A stretch of 64,000 nucleotides of DNA, from assembly GCA_030159075.1 (NCBI GenBank), contig BROG01000957.1, positions 124,001 to 188,000 on the forward strand, written 5' to 3'. The position numbers were made by a program, and so were the translations under genes. The notes beneath the pieces are model-generated. The model had not been told where the DNA came from, did not search any database, and saw only the letters and a list, made by a program, of their open reading frames with translations. The stretch is from Atrina japonica. Its lineage: Eukaryota; Mollusca; Bivalvia; Pterioida; Pinnidae. Each line of letters starts with the position of its first letter. The stretch's first letter is position 1. Below, piece after piece: positions 1-29,159 of this stretch.

Positions 1-935
1 TATGGCATTTACACATTTACTATATGGCATTTAGCCATTTACTATATGGTATTTAGACATTTAGCCATTTACCATATGGCATTTAGCCATTTACTGTATG
101 GCATTTAGACATTTACTATATGGCATTTAGACATTTACCATATGGCATTTAGACACTTACTGAATGGCATTTAGCCATTTACCATATGATGTTTAGTCAT
201 TAACATATGACATTTAGTCATTTACCATATGACATTTAGACATTTACCATATGGCATTTTGCCATTTACTATATGGCATTTAGACATTTACCATATGGCA
301 TTTAGACATTTACTATATGGCATTTAGACATTTACCATATGGCATTTAGACATTTACTATATGGCATTTAGACATTTACTATATGGCATTTAGACATTTA
401 CTATATGGCATTTAGCATTTACTATATGGCATTTAGACATTTACCATATGGCATTTAGACATTTACTATATGGCATTTAGCTATTTACTATATGGCATTT
501 AGACATTTACTATATGACATTTAGACATTTACCATATGGCATTTAGACATTTTCTATATGGCATTTAGACATTTACCATATGGCATTTAGACATTTACTA
601 TATGGCATTAAGACATTTACCATATGGCATTTAGACATTTACTATATGGCATTTAGACATTTACCATATGGCATTTAGACATTTTCTATATGGCATTTAG
701 ACATTTACCATATGGCATTTAGACATTTACTATATGGCATTTAGCTATTTACTATATGGCATTTAGACATTTACCATATGGCATTTAGACATTTACTATA
801 TGGCATTTAGCTATTTACTATATGGCATTTAGACATTTACTATATGACATTTAGACATTTACCATATGGTATATAGACATTTAACATATGGCATTTAGTC
901 ATTTACTATATGGCATATAGACATTTACCATGTGG
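1..935. repeat. 22-bp minisatellite
   Basis: About 42 tandem copies of a unit close to TATGGCATTTAGACATTTAC plus CA, with C/T variants alternating between neighbouring units (ACCA versus ACTA). The array runs off the left edge, so its true length is unknown. No coding potential. Confidence 0.95.
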
Positions 936-1726
936 TTGTATGTTCATAAATTAAACAACATATTCAATTAGTTGTAACTTTAATACTCTCTGAACAAATT
1001 ATAATTACAGATTTATTTGGTATTTTGTTTAACAAAAAACAATTGGGTAGGCAAGCATGGGCATTGATTACCTGAAATCGGAATAATAAAATAACAATTA
1101 ACATGAAACATCTGAAACTTTGAACTATATACAAATACAAAGTGATACCTACTATCAAGCAATATTGGCTGTAGTTGACGAACATTTCTAATACATATTT
1201 TTGCAACAATCTAACCAGTATGCATCCAAAAGCTATCATTTCCAGGTGGTTAATAGAACAAATGCAAACTTGATAAATATAACCCGTTGCAATTGTAAGT
1301 TTGAATCCGCTATAGCAAATTAACTTCCGGGATTTTTACGAAGATAATCGAGTGTCCAGGAAGCATATGTGATTCAAAGACATAATCAGGCGAAAGTTCT
1401 TGTGTCTATTTCATATCTTTATGAATAAATAATTCTTATATGTGAATTATAATGACAAGATTTTTTGACACTGTTTGGCTTCAACAAAATTTCAATATTT
1501 AGAAAATGTATGTTAAAGGTCCTTCAATTGTTTGACCAGAGGGTCAGTTACTTATTATGATAACGTCAGAGAAATACTGATTTAGATAATTGTGTGATCA
1601 ATAATAGTTTCATTGTATTTAAATGGTTTAGAGTTTATTTGACAATTTTTTTTAAAAATGTTTTAAAGGGCTAAATTTATTGTTTCGAGTTTAACTAATG
1701 AAAAAACCATCATTTTAAAACAAAAA
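936..1726. other. AT-rich non-coding stretch
   Basis: I see no gene or recognisable repeat here. It lies downstream of arsS on that gene's strand and could in principle hold distal 3'-UTR sequence. Confidence 0.5.
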
Positions 1727-2265
1727 CAAATGTTCATAAAAATAATGTATACAGATCAGAATATATCATTAAAAATAAACTTCATAGTGGCCCAATCTTT
1801 AGTACATAAAACTGAAAGCCATCAGCTGTCGATCTCCAAAAGGGTGTGAATCAACAACTTCAAAAGTCAGCGTTTAATTCTACAAAGATGGGTGTCATAA
1901 CTAAACTGATAATCGATGATATGGATTTTAAAATAGAAGCATGATCCTATGACAGAATTATAAAAGTAACAGATGCAAATTTATTTACTGACATTGACGA
2001 CCCTCAACTCTATTTCATCCTTGAGGATGGAAATCATGGAGGTCCTGTATACTTAATCTGTTGCATATCTACAAAAAGTTATTTTGATTTAAAAATCAAT
2101 ATGATGAAATATATGCGACCAGGAAAATAAAAAAAAAAATACTTCATTATTTTAATGTTTTTCTTACATCACTCGCTGACAATGAATTTGACCTAATAAA
2201 TTGAGGCTATTTTCTAACTTTGAAACATACCGTTTACTATTTTACCAGAGATAAATGATATATTC
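1727..2265. repeat. Direct repeat copy A (pairs with 2663-3160)
   Basis: Shares long stretches with 2663-3160, including CATCAGCTGTCGATCTCC and AAAAGGGTGTGAATCAAC, the segment around TTGAGGATGGAAATCAT, and the AATATGATGAAAT segment. The copies are diverged by substitutions and small indels, so this is an old local duplication or two insertions of one element. Confidence 0.8.
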
Positions 2266-2662
2266 ACTTCTTTCGAGATTAACTAGATAATGCATTAATC
2301 CTATGTCTGTGAAATGTTAACCTAAACCTACAAATATTTTTTTGTAAAGAAAGTGATGAAACTCAATTCTTCAAAAGAGGAATATTGCAATGAAAATTAC
2401 CCTGAAATTTTAAAAACTTGAAGATAATAAACTATTAAAAGAAAGATATATAAAACACACATAGACAAAATTTAATTCAGAAACAGTATTTCTCATTGTT
2501 ACATCAACACACACTCCAACAACTTTATACAAATAACAATACCAATATACTTCCCAAATTGAAATAATTCCATAAAGAATTTTACAAACAAAAGGTGTTT
2601 TGTGTATAGAAATAAACGTAACTAAATGTTGTAGAAACAATAAAATTATCATCATCTTTTAA

Positions 2663-3160
2663 AAACAAATGTTCGTGAAAATAATATGTGTATAGATCAG
2701 AAAATATCATGAAAGATAAACTTGATAGAGACCCAATCTTTAGCAGAAAAAACTGAAAACCATCAGCTGTCGATCTCCAAAAGGGTGTGAATCAACAACT
2801 TCAAAAGTTCAAAAGATAATATGAATTGCATAATAGAAACATGATCCTATGACAGAATTATAAAAGTAACAGATGCAATATTATTTACTGACATTGCCGA
2901 CCCTCAACTCTATTTCATCCTTGAGGATGGAAATCATAGAGGTCTTGTATACTTAATCTGTTGCATATCTACAAAATGTCATTTTTATTTAAAAATCAAT
3001 ATGATGAAATGTTTGCGACCAGGAAAATTGAAAAAATACTTGATTATCTAAATGTTTGTTTTATATCACTGGCTGATAATGAATTTGATTTAATGAATTG
3101 AAACTTTTTTCTTACTATGTAACATATCGTTTCATTTTTACCGGAGATAAATAATACCTT
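2663..3160. repeat. Direct repeat copy B (within presumed arsS 3' UTR)
   Basis: Second copy of the unit at 1727-2265, in the same orientation. It includes an imperfect hairpin at 2908-2941 (arms CTCTATTTCATCC and GGATGGAAATCATAGAG). It lies immediately downstream of the arsS terminal exon on that gene's strand. Confidence 0.8.
2984..2989 (-). promoter_or_regulatory. Possible poly(A) signal for arsS
   Basis: AATAAA on the minus strand about 450 nt after the arsS stop codon. It is only one of several candidates in AT-rich sequence. A SECIS, if present, should lie between the stop and the true cleavage site. Confidence 0.25.
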
Positions 3161-3440
3161 CGGCTACTTGCTGCATAAGTGGGTGATCTAGTACATTCTT
3201 CTATATTTTATAGATCTTTAAAATTTTATATGTATATTAAATCTTCGATGATTTTTAGGTATAAGTAAATAAATGTGTAACAGAAAATCACATCGAAACG
3301 AGTTCATTGAATTCCGTTAGTACGTGGTCAAGAAAATCAGTGATTATAACAATCAAAATGTATACAACTGTGACAAAAATGTTTTCTGTATATTATACGC
3401 CAATGAAATCTTACGAGAGACTCGACATTGAGGTATGTAT

Positions 3441-20865
<17,425 letters not shown>

Positions 20866-22628
20866 ATCTTCAATATCTTCAAGTTACAAGTTGTTGGTAT
20901 CGTTTCTCGCCAAGGATATCTAGCATATTAAAGTGCAGTTGGTTTCAGTTCTATTTTTACCACGTTGTGTCATATGCTTTCAAGATAAGGAGGTACACAG
21001 AGGTAGTTTTAACGTTTAAACAGTATTTCCCTATGAAAGGCCATATATGTCAGACACATGATGATCACTTGCACTCAGTAACTTACTTGTTGCATTCATT
21101 CTGCATCTTAATAAGGTTTAAATTTGTGCATGAATAAAATATATTTTGCATACAAAAGGGGTTTATTAGGTCTAGCCAAACTCTTCAATTTTAAGTTTTT
21201 TTGTACAATAATTCCTATATTTTTGAATATTCTAAATATGTGTCTTTACTCTCTGATTCATTGTTCATTTCAAAATATCGCTTCATTTTGTAGATATTGG
21301 GGGTAGAATTTGACATATCATTTTTACGAGTTGATGGAACATCAACTCAGTAATGTTAATATGATAAGTTGTTTATTCGGAACAAGTCAAAGCACATTTT
21401 GCAGTATGGGGTTAATAACACATTATATTGACGGAAAATTACACATGTATGTGCATTTCAGCAACATAAACTCAACTTCAAGATTGAAATTTCCAAATCA
21501 CACTTTTATTTGTATATTTTTGCTTTTTAAATTGACGAAAATATAGGTCAATTCGCTGAAAAATATAGGTCTAAAGACTTGTTGAAATATATGCTATTAA
21601 AGGTCAGTTCTTTGTCCTTTATGAATTTTAAGATATTATAAATTTGCTTTAGAATGTTACTTAACATTATACTCTTGTGATAGAATTGACATTAACAGCG
21701 ATTGACTAGACTGTTTACAATTCTTGCACACGATTGATATGCAAAAAAATTTTGTTCAAGTTTCCCTTACTGTGTATAGGCAAGATCTGGCTGTGAATTA
21801 AGTTGGACATAGAAGTTGCGTCATTCCTCATTCACAAGAGAAACTTGCAACAGTCTTTGAAGTTGGAAATGTTTTTATATGCACGCGTATTGACCTAGAG
21901 ATTTAAGGCTACTGATGGGAAGTATAGTGTAAGGGTACAATACTGCCCTGTCGCATAAAATTTAATATCGGTGAAACGATGTTTATAAATAAGCACAAGG
22001 TTAAATAATCATATCGCTGATCTATGTAGTTTGTTGCATAATAAATAAGTACTCACATTAGGCCAAATGTCTGCCCCTATTTTAAGTTACTTAAGTTACT
22101 TTTTTGTAAAACCTAATTTTACCGAATTAAAAAATAATTTAAAATTCGACCTATAAGCTACTCACGTGTGATATAAATGGTTAAAAATGTGAAAAAAAAA
22201 CTGATGTTTTCATTGTCAGTATTATTCTTATTTGAAATAAAATTGGGTGATTCTCGCAGGTTTTTGCTAATTTGGAAACTACAAATAACACGCATTTTCT
22301 CAGTAAACAGGCTGATGTTATAGTGTGACAATAAATTCAAAATTTACAACATGACAGTGGTACCCTTTATGGAAATTAACCTGCAATATATTTCAAGCAT
22401 GTGTATACCTTGTATATTATACCTTATAAAACTTACGATTACCGTCAGCTCGTATCAGTACTTTCAGTACTTTGATTATTTATGAAAATGGTATGAGTGG
22501 TATAAGTTTAATAAATTTATCGTACTGCACTGCAGTAAATATTTATTATAGTTGCCTCTCTTTCATCGATAAACGTTTAATATATATCACTCAGTCTACT
22601 TAATTAAATATAACTCCATTTATGTCAA
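20866..22628. other. Upstream region of arsS, no gene recognised
   Basis: AT-rich sequence between arsS and the tRNA gene. The arsS promoter and any 5'-UTR exon should be here. I cannot place a TATA box or start site with confidence. ORFs are short and without recognisable content. Confidence 0.5.
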
Positions 22629-22699
22629 GCATCGGTGGTTCAGTGGTAGAATGCTCGCCTGCCACGCGGGCGGCCCGGGTTCGATTCCCGGCCGATGCA
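22629..22699 (+). tRNA. tRNA-Gly (anticodon GCC)
   Basis: A 71-nt cloverleaf with acceptor stem GCATCGG (22629-22635) and CCGATGC (22692-22698), then discriminator A. The A box is TGGTTCAGTGG; the anticodon loop CTGCCACG sits in a CGCCT/GCGGG-type arm giving GCC; the B box is GGTTCGATTCC. The length is that of nuclear tRNA-Gly, and a T-rich Pol III terminator follows directly (22703-22712). All arms pair, so the gene looks functional. Confidence 0.97.
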
Positions 22700-22702
22700 T
22701 AT

Positions 22703-22712
22703 TTTTTTTTAT
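22703..22712 (+). terminator. Pol III T-run terminator of tRNA-Gly
   Basis: Uninterrupted T run starting a few bases after the tRNA discriminator base, as expected for RNA polymerase III termination. Confidence 0.85.
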
Positions 22713-23352
22713 TTTTATTTACGTCGAGTCAATTTTTATAATATCTATTTAAATGTCTTTTGCATTAATGAATTGTGATTTTTTTTGCAGTAATGATTTG
22801 TGTTCTTTTCACTCTTTCAGAGTAATATCCCAAGAAAAAAATTTATCTGAAAACAAAAGACAAACATCAATATAAAATGAGTTAACACCACCTGACGTGG
22901 ACTCGAAACAATACTCCAGAAATAAGATACTTGATCCTGGGTGGTGAATGTTGGGTGGTAAAGTGGGGTGGTAAATGGGGACCAAAAGACTAATAAGTGG
23001 AACTTTACCAACATACACAAAATCACATCATTTTACGATCGTCTTGAGCATTATAACTGTTATTAGGTTAATAATATTTATATAGTCTGAGCCATATTTG
23101 GTCAAGGATTTCAAAATGAATTTGTAAAGCAACCAATCGTCAAAATAAAAATATTTAACTGATATAGTAAAAAAAGGAAAAAGTTTATCCTATGTCTTTT
23201 CTACATACTTTTTTCTTTGTTTGGTCGTTTCAATTTTTGAAAACACTCTTCCTACGGTAATCTCTGCGATGTCAAATAATTGGGTCATGTGAGTAATCAT
23301 TAATATTCTTGCGCCTCTGTTGACAAAAGAGTTATATAAAGGGGAATTAACT

Positions 23353-23465
<113 letters not shown>

Positions 23466-23799
23466 GGTCGTAAGGAATCGGTGATTGTGTAGTAACAGAT
23501 CAGTGAGCCAGGCTAAATCAGTATGGCCAATAAACGTTCATTTTCTCTTCGAAAGATGGCCGCCATTACATATGGTAAAAATCCCGCAATTAATTTGAGT
23601 GCGAATATCAAGTACAAAACGGATTACTTTTTATTAGTCATAGACACGGATTTTTAATTCAGTATGTATAGGATACCGCTACTTTAAATTTAAGTGGTAA
23701 GTATACGCCATCTTATTTTAATCAACCAAAACCAGCGGACAAAAATATTTGGCAGACTATAGTAAATCTACTCCCAGCAAACTCGGATTTATCAAACAT

Positions 23800-25305
23800 T
23801 ATCAGCGACATTTACAGTAGTGTCTCATGACGTGTTAGACCGCTTTGCGTTGGACTAGTGATTATCAGCGACATTTACAGTAGTGTCTTATGACGTGTTA
23901 GACCGCTTACGTTGGACTAGTGATTATCAGCGACATTTAAAGTAGTGTCTCGTGACGTGTTACACCGCTAGCGTTGGACTAGTGATTATCAGCGACATTT
24001 AAAGTAGTGTCTCATGACGTGTTAGACCGCTTGCAGTATTCTAGTGGTTATCAGCGACATTTAAAGTAGTGTCTCCTGACGTGTTAGACCGGTTGCAGTA
24101 TTCTAGTGATTATAAATAATATAAACATAATACCAAAGTTATAATGCTCAAGACGATATCGTTTCTGTCAATTAGACTTTATAAGCGACATTTAAAGTAG
24201 TGTCTCATGACGTGTTAGACCACTTGCAGTGAACTAGTGATTATAAGCGACATTTAAAGTAGTGTCTTATGACGTGTTAGACCGCTTGCGGTGGACTAGT
24301 GATTATCAGCAACATTTTAAGTAGCATCTCATGACGTGTTAGACCGCTTGCAGTGGTCTAGTGATTATCAGCGACATTTAAAGTAGTGTCTCATGACGTA
24401 TTAGACCGTTTGCAGTGGACTAGTGATTATCAGCGACATTTAAAGTAGTGTCTCATGACGTGTTAGACCGCTTGCAGTATTCTAGTGATTATCAGCGACA
24501 TTTAAAGTAGTGTCTCATGACGTGTTAGACAGCTTGCAGTATTCTAGTGATTATCAGCGACATTTAAAGTAGTGTCTCATGACGTATTAGACCGCTTGCG
24601 GTGGTCTAGTGATTATCAGCGACATTTAAAGTAGTGTCTCATGACGTGTTAGACCGCTTGCAGTATTCTAGTGATTATCAGCGACATTTAAAGTAGTGTC
24701 TTATGACGTGTTAGACCGCTTGCGGTGGACTAGTGATTATCAGCAACATTTTAAGTAGCATCCCATGACGTGTTAGACCGCTTGCAGTGGTCTAGTGATT
24801 ATCAGCGACATTTAAAGTAGTGTCTCATGACGTATTAGACCGTTTGCAGTGGACTAGTGATTATCAGCGACATTTAAAGTAGTGTCTCATGACGTGTTAG
24901 ACCGCTTGCAGTATTCTAGTGATTATCAGCGACATTTAAAGTAGCATCTCATGACGTGTTAGACCGCTTGCAGTGGTCTAGTGATTATCAGCGACATTTA
25001 AAGTAGTGTCTCATGACGTATTAGACCGCTTGCGGTGGTCTAGTGATTATCAGCGACATTTAAAGTAGTGTCTCCTGACGTGTTAGACCGCTTGCAGTAT
25101 TCTAGTGATTATCAGCGACATTTAAAGTAGTATCTCATGACGTGTTAGACCGCTTGCGGTGGTCTAGTGATTATCAGAGACATTTAAAGTAGTGTCGCAT
25201 AACGTGTTAGACCGCTTGCGGTGGTCTAGTGATTATCAGCGACATTTAAAGTAGTGTCTAATGAAGTGTTAGACCGCTTGCGGTAGACTAGTGATAGAGG
25301 GTTCG
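23800..25305 (+). repeat. 62-bp tandem array
   Basis: About 24 copies of a 62-bp unit containing ATTATCAGCGACATTTAAAG, TAGTGTCTCATGACGTGTTA and GACCGCTTGCGGTGGTCTAG. Variants (AGTATTC, GGTGGTC, AGTGGAC) recur in blocks of several units, a higher-order pattern. One foreign segment interrupts it at about 24113-24183. The last unit leads directly into a SINE head at 25280. Confidence 0.96.
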
Positions 25306-25610
25306 ATTCGCAAACGTAAGGTCCCGAGTTCGATTCCGATTCCCGGACAGGTCATACCAAAGACTTTAAAAATGGTAGTGACCGTTCCGTCGCCAAGCGC
25401 TCGACATACGAAGTGAAAATGAGTCTTTCGGATGATACTGAAAACCGAGGTCACGTGTCGCGGAAGGCAATTCGGATTTGCAGTGCAATGGCGTCAGTCC
25501 ATAGCACAGGCCAAAACTCGCAGCACTTGACCTAAAGCCGGTGACATCTCAATATAAGTGAAAAATTCTTGACAGGATGTAAAACAACAATCAAACAAAC
25601 AAATATGATA
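25280..25610 (+). mobile_element. tRNA-derived SINE (divergent subfamily)
   Basis: The tRNA-related head GGTAGACTAGTGATAGAGGG carries the B box AGTTCGATTCC (25326-25336). The body shares GGATGATACTGAAAACCGAG, GTCACGTGTCG, AGCCGGTGACATCTC and 'tataagtgaaa' with the other SINEs in the window, and the tail is CAATCAAACAAACAAA. It is joined to the end of the 62-bp array. Confidence 0.8.
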
Positions 25611-27060
25611 TATTTCAAATTTTAAAAAAATACTAAACATGCATTATCACTAAATGTAGTCATAATGCATATGTGATTAATTTTTTTTCTTTAATTTCTT
25701 GAATATGTCATAGGACACTTAGTTATCATGTAACAAGTAAGATATTCCCCCACAACTATGATTAAATTTAATGCTGTTCGTATGAATATTGTTCCCATGT
25801 GACAATTTTTGATAAAATATTTACAAAAAAAAGAAAGAAATAGAAAGAAAAAAATCCGGATTTCCAACCACACAGTAATTGTTGAGATTCTGGTGGTTTT
25901 CTTTTTTTTTTTAAGTAGTCATCGGGAATTTTTCCGTCTTCCGTCCACATATCAGAGACGCCATCAAAACAGCGCTCGCTCGATTTTATGTGTGATTTGG
26001 ATAACTTTGGGTGCAATTGATACAATTTGCGACATTTAGCAAAAATTAATCTATTTACAGTAGAAGTCTATCGAATATATATGTTTCTAAATGGTGCAAT
26101 GTAATAAAACTGTATCGATGTCGCTTGCGTTTCGTCAAAAAAACATGTTCCACAAGCGACCTTGGTGACAATTGTCTGCTTCTTCTAGCAAGTATTAACC
26201 TTTACTGAGTGATAAATGAACCTGTTTAAGCAATCACAAAATAGAAACAAAACATAGGCTTTAAGCATTTCGTTTTCATGACATATGTCAAACCTCTAGC
26301 AGTGAAATCAGAATTCGATATTTTGGAGTAACTGGTTCAAGATATACCGGTAAATCAAAGTATTAGTAAAATTTGAATAGTTTAACTTTTCCCCACTCAA
26401 AGAATGAACATTTAGTTTAACCCCCCCCCCCCACCGGAAATACAACCGGGTACCAGTTTAACTACAGCAGTAAGTTGGATAAGGTCACTTCCGGTTTCAT
26501 AACATGTTCATATTAACATTGACAGTATTATCTTGTTCAGTTCATTTGTTAAGGATACAGTTTAAATAAATGTTCTATCTTTTAACGGAAGCAAGTGTCA
26601 TCATTTTCCTGTGGTCTGTTTTTTTTTAAGTTTAGCACCTACCATTGTATGTTACCCATATGTCAGGTCATATATCCGATTCATCATAAGTGATGTCGTC
26701 TACTTTTTTCTTTGAAACTGCATACTATTTATATTGCAAAACGTCACGGAACGGAACAACTCGAAAAATGGTAAATAAAAGTATCGTTACACAGACAGAC
26801 CGACACACGGACAAACGTCATTTCAAAGACCAACAGTTGCTTCAGAAACCGACCGAAATGTATTTCTGACCACAACATGTATCAATCAGACCGAGTCACA
26901 TCAGTTTTTATATCCAACTATCCACGAGATCGTCTCTTATTTCTTCTGTAGAATACCTTAGTGGCTTATGGATACAAATACCTGTTCGGTCTATTTAGTA
27001 TTCTAAATTATTTTGCGATAAAATCAAGCTAATAAACAAATAAACACAGCAATGTTTCAT
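25611..27060. other. No gene recognised
   Basis: AT-rich. Includes a 10-bp C run at 26420 and an open minus-strand stretch at about 25900-26025 that I could not connect to any exon or family. Confidence 0.4.
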
Positions 27061-27089
27061 TAAAACATAAAGAAATCCATAGAGATATA

Positions 27090-27360
27090 AATTTAATGTC
27101 AGATTTAATGTATAACAAAATGAAATAGGTAACCATGCTAATTTACAATGTCTGTATTAATTTATACAAAATGAAATAGGTAACCATGTTAATTTACAAT
27201 GTCTGTATTAAGTTGTAATACAAAATGAAATAAATAACCATATTAATTAACAATCATGTCTGCATCATGTAACACAAAATGAACCAGATATCCATTTATT
27301 TTACAATGTTAGTATAATATGTACTACAAAATGAAACAGAAATCCAGTATATTCACAATT
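27090..27360. repeat. ~65-bp diverged tandem repeat
   Basis: About four to five units built on ACAAAATGAAATAGGTAACC followed by 'atgttaatttacaatgtctgtatta'. Later units are degraded. Non-coding. Confidence 0.75.
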
Positions 27361-28130
27361 ATTATCACATCACTTTCAAATATACAATAAATTATATTTA
27401 AACGAAACACAATCACACAGGAAGTCAGCCAAAGTAGAAATAAATACCACATGTACACATCGGCACACACACACGTCAAAGGGGTCCATTTCTACCTCGT
27501 AACAATTCTATGTAACTTGAAACAACCAAGAGATATGACTTGCGATATTAACAACATTTCATAGAATTAAGTACATGTTTTATATGGTTATAAATATTCG
27601 ATCCAAGAGTGACATTCAGAGAGATATAAATATGTAAACACAAATCAAGTAAGGGGATTATGTGAATACATATCTGAATTCATTAAATATCACCTATAAT
27701 TCTAGTGATTTACATGTAATAGTTGAATACAGACAAGTGGATTTTTTACACAAAGCTTTATCTCCAAGATACCGAAACCTGTGGAATATGTGGTCTGTCA
27801 AAATGTACACTATGCTATTAATTGTTTACTAATTATAGTAACTGCTATTCAGTTAACAAACGACTTGGTGTTGTTCTTTCATATTTAGTTAGCTCAAAAT
27901 TTTATTTTATTTTATTTTCTATTGATTTTGGTAATTATCTGGCGAATTTGATACAACTCCATTAGAAACATTATGATTTTGTATTTTCGGAATTTGTTTA
28001 TGCACAGAATTCAAAGCGTCTTGGACGCAACAGTTCCCGTACACTTAGTTCATACGTGTTAACAGGAAATTCATTTTAAAAAGAAGCAAAGGATGATATT
28101 TTTCAGTAAATAGAATTATACAAGTACTAT

Positions 28131-28134
<4 letters not shown>

Positions 28135-28192
<58 letters not shown>
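28135..28192. repeat. (AT)n microsatellite
   Basis: About 58 bp of AT repeat. Confidence 0.95.
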
Positions 28193-28199
<7 letters not shown>

Positions 28200-28526
28200 A
28201 TGTTAATCTATTTTTTTTTACTTTTATGTTTAATACTATCAATCCCTTATGATGTTATCAATAATTCTTCGTTTAATCTATGAAATTAAAAGGAATATAC
28301 ATTTACATATATAAAAAAATGATAGGTAATGGTTTTGTGTCACACACACACTGAACATTGACTATGCACTGTCTGTGCTTTATATATACATGTATTTCTC
28401 TGCCCTACATGCATCGATAATCGATCCATTGTCATTTACATTAGGATTAAATACCTTTCACCTTTTCTCTATGACCGTGTTCGGAATTTTACTCACCGCT
28501 ATCGAAACGTTCATTTTTGTGAGTGC

Positions 28527-28612
28527 GTAAATGGCAAGTGGTTAGGACCTCGTGCATGGGGTCAGCTGATTGGTGCCGTTGGTCGAGAGTTCGAACCCCA
28601 ACCGGGGCATGG
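28527..28612 (+). repeat. tRNA-like sequence (SINE head or decayed tRNA)
   Basis: A box-like TGGCAAGTGGTTAGGACC and B box GAGTTCGAACCCC at conventional spacing, ending ACCGGGGCATGGTGAG. The acceptor stem does not pair convincingly with the 5' end, so I do not call a functional tRNA. Confidence 0.5.
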
Positions 28613-28660
28613 TGAGTTTGTATGTGTCTTGTTATTTCTGTATTTGTGCTTTATGTATGA

Positions 28661-28666
28661 TTTATT
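28661..28666 (-). promoter_or_regulatory. Possible poly(A) signal for the 275-aa ORF
   Basis: AATAAA on the minus strand about 500 nt after the stop codon. Such hexamers are common in this AT-rich DNA, so support is weak. Confidence 0.25.
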
Positions 28667-29159
28667 TACGCAGAATAATATCATTTCTGATCCAAGGTCC
28701 ATAGCGAATGTTCAGTGTTGTAGTGATATTTGTGCATTATATCTTCTTCGTTATTTTTTTATTGGTCAATTGACGAAACATATATAACAGTAAGTCCCTG
28801 ATCAAACGGCATATATTTTCACTATATTGTTTTAAAACATACTGCAGCAGAAAACTTATTAAGCCGGTATTCTTTTGGGACAACACTTCTCACAAGACAT
28901 TCTGCAGTGATTTTATGCATTATATAAAACAAATTTGTCTATAGAAAGCGTCCATCATACAATTAGCGGTCCAAACAAGGAGATTTTACTGTACAACGAT
29001 TGTCGTCGGATTAATACATACTAGCGTGTGGACGGACAGTACTATTTCTGTGATGCATGGTTTTAGATTATACAAAGAGGGAATCACAAAAGTCAATAAG
29101 AGTTCAAGTGGATTTTTACTCTGTAATATATGTATTATGTACATCGATATACAAAATTC

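Noticed and set aside
2908..2941. Hairpin with ATGA and AA on the minus strand, a possible SECIS
   Set aside because: The loop is only four bases, the 3' arm lacks the GA at the right place, and the same sequence sits in a second repeat copy at about 2008-2040. It looks like part of a repeat, not a Sec element.
23800..25305. Regular repeats, a possible CRISPR array
   Set aside because: Units are contiguous 62-mers without unique spacers, in a eukaryotic genome with introns and SINEs.
25768..26025. Minus-strand 85-aa ORF containing SSERCFDGVSDMWTEDGKIP
   Set aside because: The first part looks protein-like, but the rest is low-complexity Lys/Phe runs and no splice site or family could be supported.
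28527..28612. Functional tRNA gene
   Set aside because: A and B boxes are present but the acceptor arm does not pair and there is no clean T-run terminator; kept only as a tRNA-like repeat.
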